Assembly (NCBI RefSeq): GCF_003726095.1
Contig: NZ_CP026031.1
Span: forward strand, 2,976,001 to 3,040,000
Origin: Niallia circulans
Lineage (GTDB): Bacteria > Bacillota > Bacilli > Bacillales > Cytobacillaceae
Reading direction: 5' to 3'
DNA: 64,000 bases
Below are positions 30,246-38,981 of this stretch, piece after piece. Below the pieces are notes generated by a model. The model was not told where the DNA came from and made no database searches. It worked only from the letters and a program-made list of their open reading frames with translations. A program made the translations under genes and the position numbers. Each line of letters begins with the position of its first letter. Positions within the stretch are counted from its first letter, which is position 1.

Positions 30246-30271
30246 AAAAGAGAGGATTATCTCCCCTCTTC
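30246..30271 (-). terminator. Terminator of the PTS-aldolase operon
   Basis: Short stem AAGAGAGG with CCCTCTT (one bulge) followed on the minus strand by CTTTTTTATA, 8 bp after the last aldolase stop codon. Confidence 0.7.
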
Positions 30272-30278
30272 CTACTGC

Positions 30279-31178
30279 TTATAACCATTCTCTACGCCAT
30301 GCCGTCACATTTTCTTCTCTGTAAATTTCAGCTTTTCCAATGGATTGAAATAAATTCATTTTATATTTTACTATTTCTTTAGCTGCCTCAATGCAGGCTG
30401 GATATATTGCGTTAGGATCCCAAAGCTCTGTTTCAGCTAAAATCTCACGGCATTTTTTATAAAATGCGTACTTATAATCTGATGAGATATTCACTTTTTG
30501 AATACCAATCTGAACAGCCTCTGCAATTTCTTCATCTGGATTAGCTGAGCCGCCATGCAATACAAGAGGAATGTCGACCGTTTCTTTAATTTCTTTTAAA
30601 ATATCCATTCTCAACTTTGGCTCCATATCTTTAGGATAAATACCGTGACAAGTACCGATTGCAATCGCCAGTGTATCTACCCCTGTTTTCTCTACAAATT
30701 CTTGGGCGTCTTCAGGTCTCGTATAAATTACCTCCGATACCCCGCCCTCTACTGAGGTACCTGTATTTCCAATTGTTCCTAATTCTCCTTCCACTGATAC
30801 TCCCAGTGAATGGCTCACTTCTACTATTTGTTTCGTTAACTGAATATTTTCTTCTAAAGAAAGCAAGGAGCCATCAATCATGACGGAACTAAAGCCTACA
30901 TGAATCGCCCGCATAATATCAGCCATATTTCCGCCATGATCTAAATGCAGAACAAATGGGACATGGCTATTTTTAATTCTTGTTAATACATAAGAGAAAA
31001 AATCATCTTTGACAAAATCTAATTCAGTTGGATGTACTGCAATTATCGCAGGAGAATTATTGCTTTCTGCCTCTTCAACTACTACTCTCAAAAAATTACT
31101 ATCTGCTACATTGAATGCTCCAACGGCAAATTGATGTTTTTGTGCTACTTCTAATAACTGCTTCATATTTAATAACAT
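30279..31178 (-). CDS. Class II ketose-bisphosphate aldolase, copy 1
   Basis: A 299-residue zinc-dependent aldolase of the FbaA/GatY/KbaY family. Catalytic Asp and a zinc His are in LHLDHGG, further zinc ligands in IGTCHGIYP and LVLHGGSANP, and the phosphate-binding NISSDYK is present. The family cleaves fructose- or tagatose-1,6-bisphosphate to dihydroxyacetone phosphate and an aldehyde. It is the last gene of the PTS operon, 24 bp after a second, divergent aldolase. Whether this one acts on a bisphosphate or on a 1-phosphate is not settled; the operon has no obvious phosphofructokinase. Confidence 0.88.
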   Translation of the reverse strand: MLLNMKQLLEVAQKHQFAVGAFNVADSNFLRVVVEEAESNNSPAIIAVHPTELDFVKDDFFSYVLTRIKNSHVPFVLHLDHGGNMADIMRAIHVGFSSVMIDGSLLSLEENIQLTKQIVEVSHSLGVSVEGELGTIGNTGTSVEGGVSEVIYTRPEDAQEFVEKTGVDTLAIAIGTCHGIYPKDMEPKLRMDILKEIKETVDIPLVLHGGSANPDEEIAEAVQIGIQKVNISSDYKYAFYKKCREILAETELWDPNAIYPACIEAAKEIVKYKMNLFQSIGKAEIYREENVTAWRREWL

Positions 31179-31202
31179 AATATATTCCTCTTTTCTTTAA
31201 AT

Positions 31203-32054
31203 TTATAATGACTTTCCTTCAGAGCCTGCCAGTTCAATATAATATTTAACTAAGTCTTTTCCAGCCTTAATCGTTTGATGAATAACATCAAAATAATCTA
31301 TTTCGTTTCCAACCATGTTTTTTTTTATACTATTTATCTGTGCTTTAAAAAAATCAGAGCCTACATTAATCTTATTAATACCTAATGAAATAGACTTTCT
31401 AATGTTTTCTTCTCCACATCCAGATCCTCCATGGAGTACAAGCGGGATACCAGTTTCTCCTTTAATTTTTTCTAAAATATCAAATCGAAAAGCTGGAATA
31501 TAACCATCTGGATAATCCCCGTGACTAGAGCCATAAGAAATAGCTAGCGCGTCTATCCCTGTTTCTTTTGCATATCTAATGGATAAATCAGGATTCGTAT
31601 ACATTTCATCATCTGTCATCTGGTTCCTAGAAACAGAACCAATATTACCAATTTCCCCTTCGACGCTCGCATCATAGCTTTGCGCAAATTCTACCATTTC
31701 TTTCGTTATTCTTATATTCTCGTCAATTGGATAACGAGAAGCATCCATCATTACACTAGAAAATCCATCTCTTAAGCATCTCTTCACGAATCCAACATCC
31801 TGCCCATGGTCTAAATTAATGGCAACTTCTACACTTGCTGCATTTGCCATTTCTATAATTGGCCTTGTTAATAACTTACTTCCAAAATGCTGCATTAAAT
31901 GATCTTGTAATAAATCTACAATGATAGGTGCTCTCAATTCTTGTGCTGCTTCAATCACTGCCTTAGCTGTTTCTAGGTTAAAGCAATTGATTGCCATTAC
32001 CGCATATTTCCCTTGGTTGGCACGTGCAAGCATTCCCTTCATCGAAACATACAT
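31203..32054 (-). CDS. Class II ketose-bisphosphate aldolase, copy 2
   Basis: A 283-residue aldolase of the same family, clearly divergent from its neighbour. It shows INLDHGQDV (catalytic Asp and zinc His), SYGSSHGDYP and LVLHGGSGCG (zinc ligands), and INVGSDFF in the phosphate-binding region. GGAGGGG precedes the ATG. It follows the EIIC gene by 57 bp. Two non-identical aldolases in one operon suggest either different epimers of the phosphosugar or a heteromeric enzyme. Both suggestions are inferences. Confidence 0.88.
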   Translation of the reverse strand: MYVSMKGMLARANQGKYAVMAINCFNLETAKAVIEAAQELRAPIIVDLLQDHLMQHFGSKLLTRPIIEMANAASVEVAINLDHGQDVGFVKRCLRDGFSSVMMDASRYPIDENIRITKEMVEFAQSYDASVEGEIGNIGSVSRNQMTDDEMYTNPDLSIRYAKETGIDALAISYGSSHGDYPDGYIPAFRFDILEKIKGETGIPLVLHGGSGCGEENIRKSISLGINKINVGSDFFKAQINSIKKNMVGNEIDYFDVIHQTIKAGKDLVKYYIELAGSEGKSL

Positions 32055-32111
32055 TCTAAGTCCCCTCCTTTATTGACTTACTCTAGCAAAATAAGCGTTC
32101 TTTCCTTCAGG

Positions 32112-33200
32112 TTAAAATGTAATCTTCACATCTGATAAATCTACTTCTTCCTCTTCACTCGATGTTTCTTCTATTTCTGCAGTTGGTTCCTTCTTCCATA
32201 AGAACAGCATAACTCCGGTAATGAGTGACCCGATAAGTAATGCCACACAAAAAAGAATTGGATGTGTCATCGCAGGTACAATAAACATTCCTCCTGATGG
32301 AACTGGAGATCCTACCCCCCACATCATAGAGAACCCTCCTCCGACGGCTGCTCCAATAGTGCATGAAGCAACAACTCTTACAATATCTACTGCTGCAATC
32401 GGGATAACGCCTTCTGTAATCATGCATATTCCCATCGGTAGAGCTATTTTGATGTTATCTTCTTCCGATTTTGTATATCGTTTCTTCTGAAATAATTTAG
32501 AAAGTCCCCAAGAAATGGCTACACCAAATGGGGGAACCATTGATGCCAATATTTTCACAGCTTCTGGCTCGTATATGCCCTCTAATAGCAAACCATCCGC
32601 AAACAAGGAAGCTACTTTATTAACAGGTCCGCCAAAATCAAATGCTGCCATTCCCCCTAATATTGCTCCAAAAACAAATCTCATCGATCCCTGCATACTT
32701 GTTAGAAAAGAAGTTAGCCCTTCTGTTGCCCATACAATCGGAAGGCCAAGTACAAAAAACATAAGTAATCCGATAACTAAACTCGACATTAAAGGAATAA
32801 TCATCATTGGCATTAAGCCTTCTGCCCACTTTGGTACTTTTAAATTTTTTCTTAAAAATAAAACAAAGTAACCAACAATAAAACCACCTAGCATCCCACC
32901 CAAAAAACCTGCTCCAATGGCATTTGCTATCAATCCCATTAATAGCCCTGGAGCAATACCTGGACGATCTGCTATCGAATATGCTATTGCTCCTGAAATA
33001 ACAGGAGCTAATAACCCCATTCCAAGTACTCCTAATGAAACAAGTGCTGAGGGAATATCAAAGGAAGCTTTATAATCTTCAATGACCGAACCACCTGTAA
33101 GATTCCCAATTGCAATTAAAAGTCCTGATGCCACAACAAGTGGCAACATATAACTAATGGCTGTTAAAGCATGCTTTTTTACTTGCATTTTCTTCAACAT
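32112..33200 (-). CDS. PTS fructose-family EIIC permease
   Basis: A 362-residue membrane permease with eight or more hydrophobic segments. The motif AAFDFGGPVNKVA is diagnostic of fructose-type EIIC, with ITEGVIPIA and GVGSPVPSGGMF later. The C-terminal tail is acidic (SSEEEEVDLSDVKITF). It works with the separate EIIB and EIIA encoded directly upstream. The actual sugar is unknown; members transport fructose, mannitol-like or 2-O-mannosylglycerate-type substrates. Confidence 0.92.
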   Translation of the reverse strand: MLKKMQVKKHALTAISYMLPLVVASGLLIAIGNLTGGSVIEDYKASFDIPSALVSLGVLGMGLLAPVISGAIAYSIADRPGIAPGLLMGLIANAIGAGFLGGMLGGFIVGYFVLFLRKNLKVPKWAEGLMPMMIIPLMSSLVIGLLMFFVLGLPIVWATEGLTSFLTSMQGSMRFVFGAILGGMAAFDFGGPVNKVASLFADGLLLEGIYEPEAVKILASMVPPFGVAISWGLSKLFQKKRYTKSEEDNIKIALPMGICMITEGVIPIAAVDIVRVVASCTIGAAVGGGFSMMWGVGSPVPSGGMFIVPAMTHPILFCVALLIGSLITGVMLFLWKKEPTAEIEETSSEEEEVDLSDVKITF

Positions 33201-33213
33201 CTAGTAGACCCCC

Positions 33214-33531
33214 TCACTGTTTATTTAGTTCAGCGTCAATCTTTTGGTAAAGCTGTTTCGGTGCCTTTATAGCAATATGTGTAGGTATCTCAACAATTTT
33301 CTTCCCAGCAAAACGTTCTTTTCCACTAACCTTGATATCTGCAGCAATTATGACCAAATCAGCTTCCTCTATTTCCTTAGTTGTTAACTCATCCTCAATC
33401 CCAATAGTTCCTTGTGTCTCGATTCGAACTTTATGTCCCAACTCTTGACCCGCTTTAATCAATTTTTCTTTCGCAATATACGTATGAGCAATACCAGATG
33501 TACAAGCTGAAATCCCCACAATATTCATCAT
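33214..33531 (-). CDS. PTS fructose-family EIIB
   Basis: A 105-residue phosphotransfer protein. The phosphorylated Cys is in GISACTSGIAHTY near the N-terminus, followed by KVRIETQGTIG, the pattern of PTS_IIB_fruc. The ATG at 33531 is 5 nt after GGAGG; the adjacent ATG at 33528 is equally possible. The in-frame TTG at 33543 overlaps the RBS. It passes phosphate from EIIA to the sugar bound by EIIC. Confidence 0.92.
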   Translation of the reverse strand: MMNIVGISACTSGIAHTYIAKEKLIKAGQELGHKVRIETQGTIGIEDELTTKEIEEADLVIIAADIKVSGKERFAGKKIVEIPTHIAIKAPKQLYQKIDAELNKQ

Positions 33532-33570
33532 GATTCCCTCCAAATTGATAAGTTTTTAACAACATTCCCT

Positions 33571-34047
33571 TTAATCGTTTTTCGTTAATAGCTTTAAAAA
33601 TTCTTTCTTTGTCTGCAGTGTTTGGAACTTACTAATTGTTTCTTCATCTGCTAATAAGACAGCCACCTTTTGTAATAATTTAATATGGATAGTGGTTTTA
33701 TCCGTGTCTTTAACTGCAAATAAGATAATAATATTGATAGGATTTCCATCAAGCGATTCCCATTCTACAAATGATTTGGTTCTTCCAATTGCAATAGATG
33801 TCTTTTGTACATGCTTTGATTTACCATGGGGGATAGCTACCCCCTTTTCCAATCCAGTAATACCTTCTTCTTCTCGATACATCACATCCTTTATAAATCC
33901 TTCTTTATTCGATATACAACCGTTTTCATATAAGAGGTCGGTTAACTCATTCAGTACTTCTTCCTTTGTAGTTCCTTGTAAATTTAACTCGATAAGATCT
34001 TCTGTTACAACCTTATGAAAATCTAACTCTTCTATTTTCATGTCCAC
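33571..34047 (-). CDS. PTS fructose/mannitol-family EIIA
   Basis: A 158-residue cytoplasmic phosphocarrier. The active His74 is in GVAIPHGKSKHV and the PTS_EIIA_2 domain spans the protein. It receives phosphate from HPr. GTG start after GGAGAG at about 6 nt; an ATG two codons later is an alternative. The gene is 11 bp downstream of the regulator gene, so regulator and transporter are made from one transcript. Confidence 0.92.
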   Translation of the reverse strand: MDMKIEELDFHKVVTEDLIELNLQGTTKEEVLNELTDLLYENGCISNKEGFIKDVMYREEEGITGLEKGVAIPHGKSKHVQKTSIAIGRTKSFVEWESLDGNPINIIILFAVKDTDKTTIHIKLLQKVAVLLADEETISKFQTLQTKKEFLKLLTKND

Positions 34048-34058
34048 TTTAAACTCTC

Positions 34059-35582
34059 CTACCTCTCTATTTTTTCACCGATAATACTCTGCTGATTGTA
34101 GTAGTCCTTAATAAATTGATCTATCTTAAACTTATCCTCTTGATTTAAAATAGGACTCACAAGAATAGTAGGCTTATCAATGATACTATGTGTTTTCACA
34201 GTAGAAATAACTAATTCTACATCTTCATAATCTGTCTGTTTTATTCGTTGCTGGGCAATTATTTTCTTTATGTGGATATCAGGAAAAGTTCTTCTTATTT
34301 TTTCACTTAATAAATGCGAAGTGCCAATACCACTTGTACATTCAATCAATATAGGAATCTGATTAGCAAAATGATCATCATACGAAATTTGAAAATACAA
34401 AGTAATATAGCCAATTTCTTCATCGGTTATATACTTTTCATAATGTCCTTCTTCTACTAATTGTTGAATGCTTGTCTTCACTAAGCCAAATATATGGGAA
34501 AAATTAGTTGCTATCGATTTTATGATTGGATTAACTATATAGATTCGATGGCTTAATCGATATAACATTGCATGCATATGCAATGTTAGCCTTTCTAATA
34601 ATTCATCATCTGTATCGAAGCGATATCCGCTATTTTCTGTCACTCTTGCTATTAACCTCTTTGTTAAAAGAACAACCTGAGCATTTTGATATAGCTCAGT
34701 ACCTTGGTTTAATAAAAATCGTGAATTAAGTTTATACGCTTTCAAAATATAATAAAGAGAATAAATATCATATTGTTTTAACGAAAGAGAAAACTGATTT
34801 TCGATTTCCTCAATCATATCTTTACAAATACAATAAATAGCGGAATTTCCATCTATTTCTTCGTACACTACTTCTTCTTCATCTAATGAAAGCTTATTAT
34901 TATGTTTTTCTATTATCGAAAGAAGAGAGCAGAATAAGGTTAAATAATAGGGCTGATCTAAGCTTAGATCATGCTTCACTTGGATATCATGCAGCAGCCT
35001 CTTAATTTTTATTAAATGATTATTTTTTACTTTTACTTTTTTGATAGAATCAGGAATATCATATTGACTAAAAGGGTCTCCCATTTGAGTTAAGTAATTC
35101 TCAATAATTACGGCCATCAAACGATAAATAGATAGTTTATCTCCCTTAATAAAGGTTCCTTCCTTTGTCCTTAATAGTCTTAAATGATAGGACCTTAATT
35201 CCTTTTCAATATGTTTAAAATCATTGAGAATAGAGCTCTGACTTACGATGTACTTTTCCGATATTTTTTGAATGGAGGTCTTACCAGGTGCAATGGCTAA
35301 AAGATATAATAGTAAATTCAAACGTCGTTCGTCAGGATAATCAAATATAATCGTTTCCTTTTCTAAAGGTTCTTTATGGTTCTGGAAGTAATAACCAAAG
35401 TTTTCTTTTTTTATTATCCTAAACGGCATTGAATTCGAATCAACTATTTGTTGGATATCTCTATATATTGTCTTCTTAGAAACTTTAAGTGATTGTGCTA
35501 ACTCTGCAGCTGTCACATACCGTTTCTCCCTTCGTAAGATAGTAAGAATCATCTGATGACGCTCATTTATGACTTGACTCAC
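34059..35582 (-). CDS. PRD-containing PTS regulator (BglG/MtlR-like activator)
   Basis: A 507-residue transcriptional activator. An N-terminal HTH_11 (about 8-65, AAELAQSLKVSKKTIYRDIQQI) is followed by a second HTH (ISEKYIVSQSSILNDFKHIEK). PRD modules then span about 170-395, and an EIIB-like domain (about 400-490) carries a Cys in IECTSGIGTSHLLS. PRD phosphorylation by HPr and by the operon's EIIB normally sets activity. No C-terminal EIIA domain is present. The GTG at 35582 has AGAGG 10 nt upstream. A good cre box lies 48 bp upstream, consistent with catabolite repression of the whole operon. Confidence 0.9.
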   Translation of the reverse strand: MSQVINERHQMILTILRREKRYVTAAELAQSLKVSKKTIYRDIQQIVDSNSMPFRIIKKENFGYYFQNHKEPLEKETIIFDYPDERRLNLLLYLLAIAPGKTSIQKISEKYIVSQSSILNDFKHIEKELRSYHLRLLRTKEGTFIKGDKLSIYRLMAVIIENYLTQMGDPFSQYDIPDSIKKVKVKNNHLIKIKRLLHDIQVKHDLSLDQPYYLTLFCSLLSIIEKHNNKLSLDEEEVVYEEIDGNSAIYCICKDMIEEIENQFSLSLKQYDIYSLYYILKAYKLNSRFLLNQGTELYQNAQVVLLTKRLIARVTENSGYRFDTDDELLERLTLHMHAMLYRLSHRIYIVNPIIKSIATNFSHIFGLVKTSIQQLVEEGHYEKYITDEEIGYITLYFQISYDDHFANQIPILIECTSGIGTSHLLSEKIRRTFPDIHIKKIIAQQRIKQTDYEDVELVISTVKTHSIIDKPTILVSPILNQEDKFKIDQFIKDYYNQQSIIGEKIER

Positions 35583-35630
35583 AAAATCCTTCACCTCTTT
35601 TCTTCTTTCTATGGTAATATCTTATCCGAC

Positions 35631-35644
35631 TGAAAGCGGATACA
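35631..35644. promoter_or_regulatory. cre (CcpA) box upstream of the PTS-aldolase operon
   Basis: TGAAAGCGGATACA matches the degenerate cre consensus TGWNANCGNTNWCA at 13 of 14 positions. It sits just upstream of the PRD regulator gene, the first gene of the operon. Confidence 0.6.
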
Positions 35645-35782
35645 CAATTACAAAATAATGCTGATTGTTATGTCCCTATTAAAGTGAGCACTCCTTATTT
35701 CTGATTTTCCGGCTGTGTTAAGAACTTGGGATTTTACAATAAAAGCTTTTTCCTTTCTTTTTGAAATAGCCGTCATAAAGAC

Positions 35783-35818
35783 AAAAAAAAAGCACAATAG
35801 CTGTCCTATTGCACTTTT
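35783..35818 (-). terminator. Terminator of uppP
   Basis: On the minus strand GTGCAATAG pairs with CTATTGTGC (two G-U pairs) and is followed by nine T residues. It lies just after the uppP stop. Confidence 0.85.
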
Positions 35819-35839
35819 CTTCTTTGTCTATTATTCTCT

Positions 35840-36667
35840 TTATAATAAGTAAGTTACCACTAACAATATCGTTCCAACGATAAAGCAATAATAAGCAAAA
35901 TATTTTAAATTTCCTTTTTCCATTATCCCCATTAGCCATTTCATAGAAAAATAAGTAAAAACAAGGGACGTCATAAAAGCAATGAAATAAGGCCATGCCA
36001 AAGTTTTCATATCTGGGCTGTTAATCATATCCGTTACTCCAAGAATAGCTCCTCCAACACTTACCGGAATATAAAGCATAAAGGAAAAACGCAGTGCCGT
36101 ACTTTGTTTCATCCCCAATGCAATGGACGCTATAACAGTGGAACCTGAGCGGCTGATACCTGGTATAAGTGCAATCACTTGAGCACACCCAACAATTAGA
36201 GCATCTCGCCAAGATAAATCCCCATCTCTTTTTACACCACGCATATTTCGAATGATCCATAAAGCTATACCTGTAATTAGTAGTGTAATGGAAACAGTAT
36301 AAAAAGAGGTGAAATAATCAGCAATATAATCGCCAAACAGTACGCCGATCACACCAGCTGGAATGGTTCCAATAATAACATACAGGGAGAATCGAAAATC
36401 AGCTCGATACCTTTCCTTTCGCGTTTTTAGATACAAAAAGCTATGTGTTATTAATTGCTTGATATCCTTTCGGTAAATGAAGACAATCGCAATTAATGAA
36501 GCTGTATTTGTAATAATCTCGAACGATAAGCCTCTCTGTTCAATTCCTAGGAGCCTTTGGCCAATAATTAAATGGCCACTTGAGGAAATTGGAATCGGCT
36601 CGGTAATACCTTGGATGGCTCCTAAAATAAAGTACTTTACCATTAATAAAAAATCATGCAAATCCAC
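35840..36667 (-). CDS. uppP: Undecaprenyl-diphosphatase UppP (BacA)
   Basis: A 275-residue membrane enzyme that dephosphorylates undecaprenyl diphosphate to recycle the cell-wall lipid carrier; extra copies give bacitracin resistance. Motifs visible: EPIPISSSGHL near residues 23-33 and LIPGISRSGSTV in the second half, with about eight hydrophobic segments. The usual first motif reads GxxEFLPISSTGH; here it is TEPIPISSSGH, typical of a second Firmicutes subgroup. GTG start after GGAGG. It is a single gene. Confidence 0.93.
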   Translation of the reverse strand: MDLHDFLLMVKYFILGAIQGITEPIPISSSGHLIIGQRLLGIEQRGLSFEIITNTASLIAIVFIYRKDIKQLITHSFLYLKTRKERYRADFRFSLYVIIGTIPAGVIGVLFGDYIADYFTSFYTVSITLLITGIALWIIRNMRGVKRDGDLSWRDALIVGCAQVIALIPGISRSGSTVIASIALGMKQSTALRFSFMLYIPVSVGGAILGVTDMINSPDMKTLAWPYFIAFMTSLVFTYFSMKWLMGIMEKGNLKYFAYYCFIVGTILLVVTYLL

Positions 36668-36841
36668 TACTTAACCTCCAACTTATCTACTTTTTTCCTA
36701 GTATACGGGAAAGTGAGATGGAAATATAGGGGATCAATTTGTTCTATCTCTTATTCTACTAAAATGTAATCGTTTTAAAACCTTTTATATTCGGAAAACA
36801 GATATTTTTTTAGATAAAATCTACTTTACATCTAACTTCGT

Positions 36842-36872
36842 AAAAAAAGCATAAGGCTCTCCCCTTATGCTC
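36842..36872 (-). terminator. Rho-independent terminator
   Basis: Stem GCATAAGG (36849-36856) with CCTTATGC (36863-36870), followed on the minus strand by seven T residues. It immediately follows the secreted unknown protein gene. Confidence 0.9.
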
Positions 36873-38042
36873 TTACTTTAATATTTTAAAATCATAAGAA
36901 TAAATAGAAGTTCCTTTTACGGATGATAAGATGTCATCTAATCCCGCAATTGTTTTCTCTTCTACCTTCTCACCATTTTCCAAAGAGTAGCTCTCCAGAT
37001 AATACTTCTCTTTTTGCGAACCGTCATATCTTAATGCAAATAAATAATCCCCTGCAAAATATACTTCTTCATTATGACAAGCTCCGTTCTGCGGAAAATC
37101 CTCCAGCAGAAATTTATTCTGTTCCTTTCCATCTTTACTTACCGCAACAACTTCTCCTAATCCGTTAACATAGAAAAAAACATCCCTCCATAAATAAGCT
37201 GCATTTTTAGAATTCATGGAATCAGCTGCAGGATCATTGGCAACATATCCTGAATTTAACTCTACTTTTGTTTGTTCCAACGTTACCTTATTAAGGAGAA
37301 ATAAAACAGTATTTTGGCTCTTATCTTTAGTTATCTCTGAGAGTAAAACATAATAATGGAGTTCGTCACTTAAGATAGGAGCCAATGCTGAATACTCATA
37401 TCCTTTTTCCAATTCCAAACCCTTAATGTCATTTATTTCTAATTGGTTATTTTCCAAAGACGCTTTCCTTAAGACATATTCCTTTTCTTCTTCATCATTG
37501 GTCAAAATGAGAATTTCATCCTTAGTGTAACCCGAAGCCATTATAGAATAAGGGAGATTTCCACCCTTAAACCCTTTTTGATTTCCCCAATAAATATGGG
37601 ATATATCCCTTTCTTTATCATTACCAGAACGATAAATAGAGAAAAAGACATCCTGTTTCTCCAAATAGCCTGTTCGTTCTCCGTTTTGTTGGTATTTCAG
37701 ATCGATTACCGCATTCTTTTCTCCAATCAACCTTATAGTATTTTTATCCTCTAGCAACAGCTGATGGTTATTTAGCGCCATGCTTCCAAATTCTAAACCA
37801 CCCATTTGAAAACTACTCGCTTTTCCTTTATCATCAATAAAAACAGCGTAACTAATTCCTTCATTATTCCTATCTTGATTAGTTGTTGTGGAGAAATAGA
37901 CAACTGCCTCTTTATCATGTAGAAAATCTGGCTGATTAAGCTCTTCCATCGTAAGGTTATTTTCTGAATGGCCAATTTTAGTAGTGACAGTAATCATTAG
38001 AACGATAATTAGAAATAGAGCTATACCAAATTTCGTTTTCAT
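36873..38042 (-). CDS. Secreted or membrane-anchored protein of unknown function
   Basis: A 389-residue protein. A hydrophobic N-terminal segment (about residues 5-22) acts as signal peptide or anchor; no lipobox Cys is present. The rest is rich in beta-strand blocks of about 45 residues with alternating aromatic/acid patterns (VVYFSTTTN, ISYAVFIDDKG, HYYVLLSEI, YLFALRYDG), consistent with a beta-propeller fold. I do not recognise the family. AGGAGG precedes the ATG. A hairpin separates it from the upstream gene of unknown function, so it may depend partly on read-through from the quorum-sensing unit. Confidence 0.7.
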   Translation of the reverse strand: MKTKFGIALFLIIVLMITVTTKIGHSENNLTMEELNQPDFLHDKEAVVYFSTTTNQDRNNEGISYAVFIDDKGKASSFQMGGLEFGSMALNNHQLLLEDKNTIRLIGEKNAVIDLKYQQNGERTGYLEKQDVFFSIYRSGNDKERDISHIYWGNQKGFKGGNLPYSIMASGYTKDEILILTNDEEEKEYVLRKASLENNQLEINDIKGLELEKGYEYSALAPILSDELHYYVLLSEITKDKSQNTVLFLLNKVTLEQTKVELNSGYVANDPAADSMNSKNAAYLWRDVFFYVNGLGEVVAVSKDGKEQNKFLLEDFPQNGACHNEEVYFAGDYLFALRYDGSQKEKYYLESYSLENGEKVEEKTIAGLDDILSSVKGTSIYSYDFKILK

Positions 38043-38059
38043 ACTATCCTCCTAAAGTA

Positions 38060-38094
38060 AAAAGGCGGTATGCTAATAGTGCAAACTCGCCTTA
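38060..38094 (-). terminator. Hairpin between the two unknown genes
   Basis: On the minus strand AAGGCG-GTTTGC pairs with GCATAC-CGCCTT (one mismatch, single-base bulges), followed by TTTAC. It probably terminates, perhaps incompletely, the transcript of the 38120-38746 gene. Confidence 0.6.
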
Positions 38095-38119
38095 TAAATA
38101 TTATAAGATTGGGAATATT

Positions 38120-38746
38120 TTACGAAATTAAAGTGTCGCCAAAGTTAGTTGTAGGATATAACCATTGAATAAAAAGATAAGGAGGTAATAATAATTTCTT
38201 TTCGTGCTGTTCGGAGATAAAGTCAGCTATTGCAATGGTTGACTCTACTCCTCCATGAATAGTTAAATAATAATTTAATTTCTTCATTACTTTTATTAAT
38301 GTGTCCAATGTCTCTTTGTCTTGTCTTAAAAGCTTATATGATATTCCTAAGTTTGAATGTAATCCTAATTGTTTCTGGTGTATAGCAATATCACTATATT
38401 GCTTACACTCTATTGTATCTAGTTGCACAAAAATTTCCTTTTCAGAATCCAGCTTATAAACACCATTATAAGGAATTCCCATCACTACATTTTCATCTAG
38501 TTTAAGAATTACAGGGGAGATATCTCTTATAAATTCTGGCTCAAATTTATTGATTACCTCAAATAAAATTTGTGCTAATGTGTTTTTATGAAAAAGACAT
38601 TCTCTAGGTCGCAGTGATTTTTTTTGATTTTTTTCAATAGAACAAGCAACAATATGAGAAGTTGATGGCTGTAAATAATCACGATTCATTTGATCTTGAT
38701 ATGTTTCAAAAATTCGCTGCATCAACTGATTATTCATCTCCACCAT
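38120..38746 (-). CDS. Unknown protein encoded directly behind the pre-pheromone gene
   Basis: A protein of 208 residues from the ATG at 38746, or 227 from the ATG at 38803, which would overlap the peptide gene in another frame. At 38746 a GGAG lies 10 nt upstream inside the end of the peptide gene, allowing translational coupling. No signal peptide or membrane segment is visible. The sequence has mixed alpha/beta character, with FVQLDTIECKQYSDIAIHQKQ and LLLPPYLFIQWLYP as memorable segments. I recognise no family. Its place behind a secreted signalling peptide suggests it is an output gene of the regulator, which is an inference. Confidence 0.65.
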   Translation of the reverse strand: MVEMNNQLMQRIFETYQDQMNRDYLQPSTSHIVACSIEKNQKKSLRPRECLFHKNTLAQILFEVINKFEPEFIRDISPVILKLDENVVMGIPYNGVYKLDSEKEIFVQLDTIECKQYSDIAIHQKQLGLHSNLGISYKLLRQDKETLDTLIKVMKKLNYYLTIHGGVESTIAIADFISEQHEKKLLLPPYLFIQWLYPTTNFGDTLIS

Positions 38747-38753
38747 TTCACTA

Positions 38754-38882
38754 TTACTCCATTTCGAGATTTCCAATACTAAGTGCTCCTGGTTGACATT
38801 CATGCCCAGCCAAAGCACTTCCAAGATTTACACCCAATGTTAAAGTAATAAGAACCACAACGGATACGATCATTTTTTTCAT
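38754..38882 (-). CDS. Putative secreted pre-pheromone (Phr/NprX/PapR-like), 42 residues
   Basis: A short gene with AGGAG about 10 nt upstream of its ATG. The 42-residue product starts MKKMIVSVVVLITLTLG, a classic Sec signal, and has a likely signal-peptidase site after GSALA. The predicted exported part is GHECQPGALSIGNLEME (17 residues), from which a 5-10-residue signal could be cut. It lies 151 bp downstream of, and in the same direction as, an RRNPP-type regulator, exactly the arrangement of NprR-NprX and PlcR-PapR. It overlaps the long frame of the following gene. Processing and activity are inferred. Confidence 0.72.
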   Translation of the reverse strand: MKKMIVSVVVLITLTLGVNLGSALAGHECQPGALSIGNLEME

Positions 38883-38981
38883 TTTTAATACACTCCTATT
38901 CTTTAATCTATTTGTTAATAAAATTTTATACTATATAGATTATTTATAAAAATAGGTAAAATTCTACTGTTTTTTCTATCA

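Noticed and set aside
32155..32871. Several overlapping frames on both strands inside the EIIC gene
   Set aside because: They are shadows of the membrane-protein coding sequence without start signals.
35718..35996. 92-codon frame overlapping the end of uppP
   Set aside because: It overlaps a confirmed gene and the uppP terminator in another frame and has no RBS.
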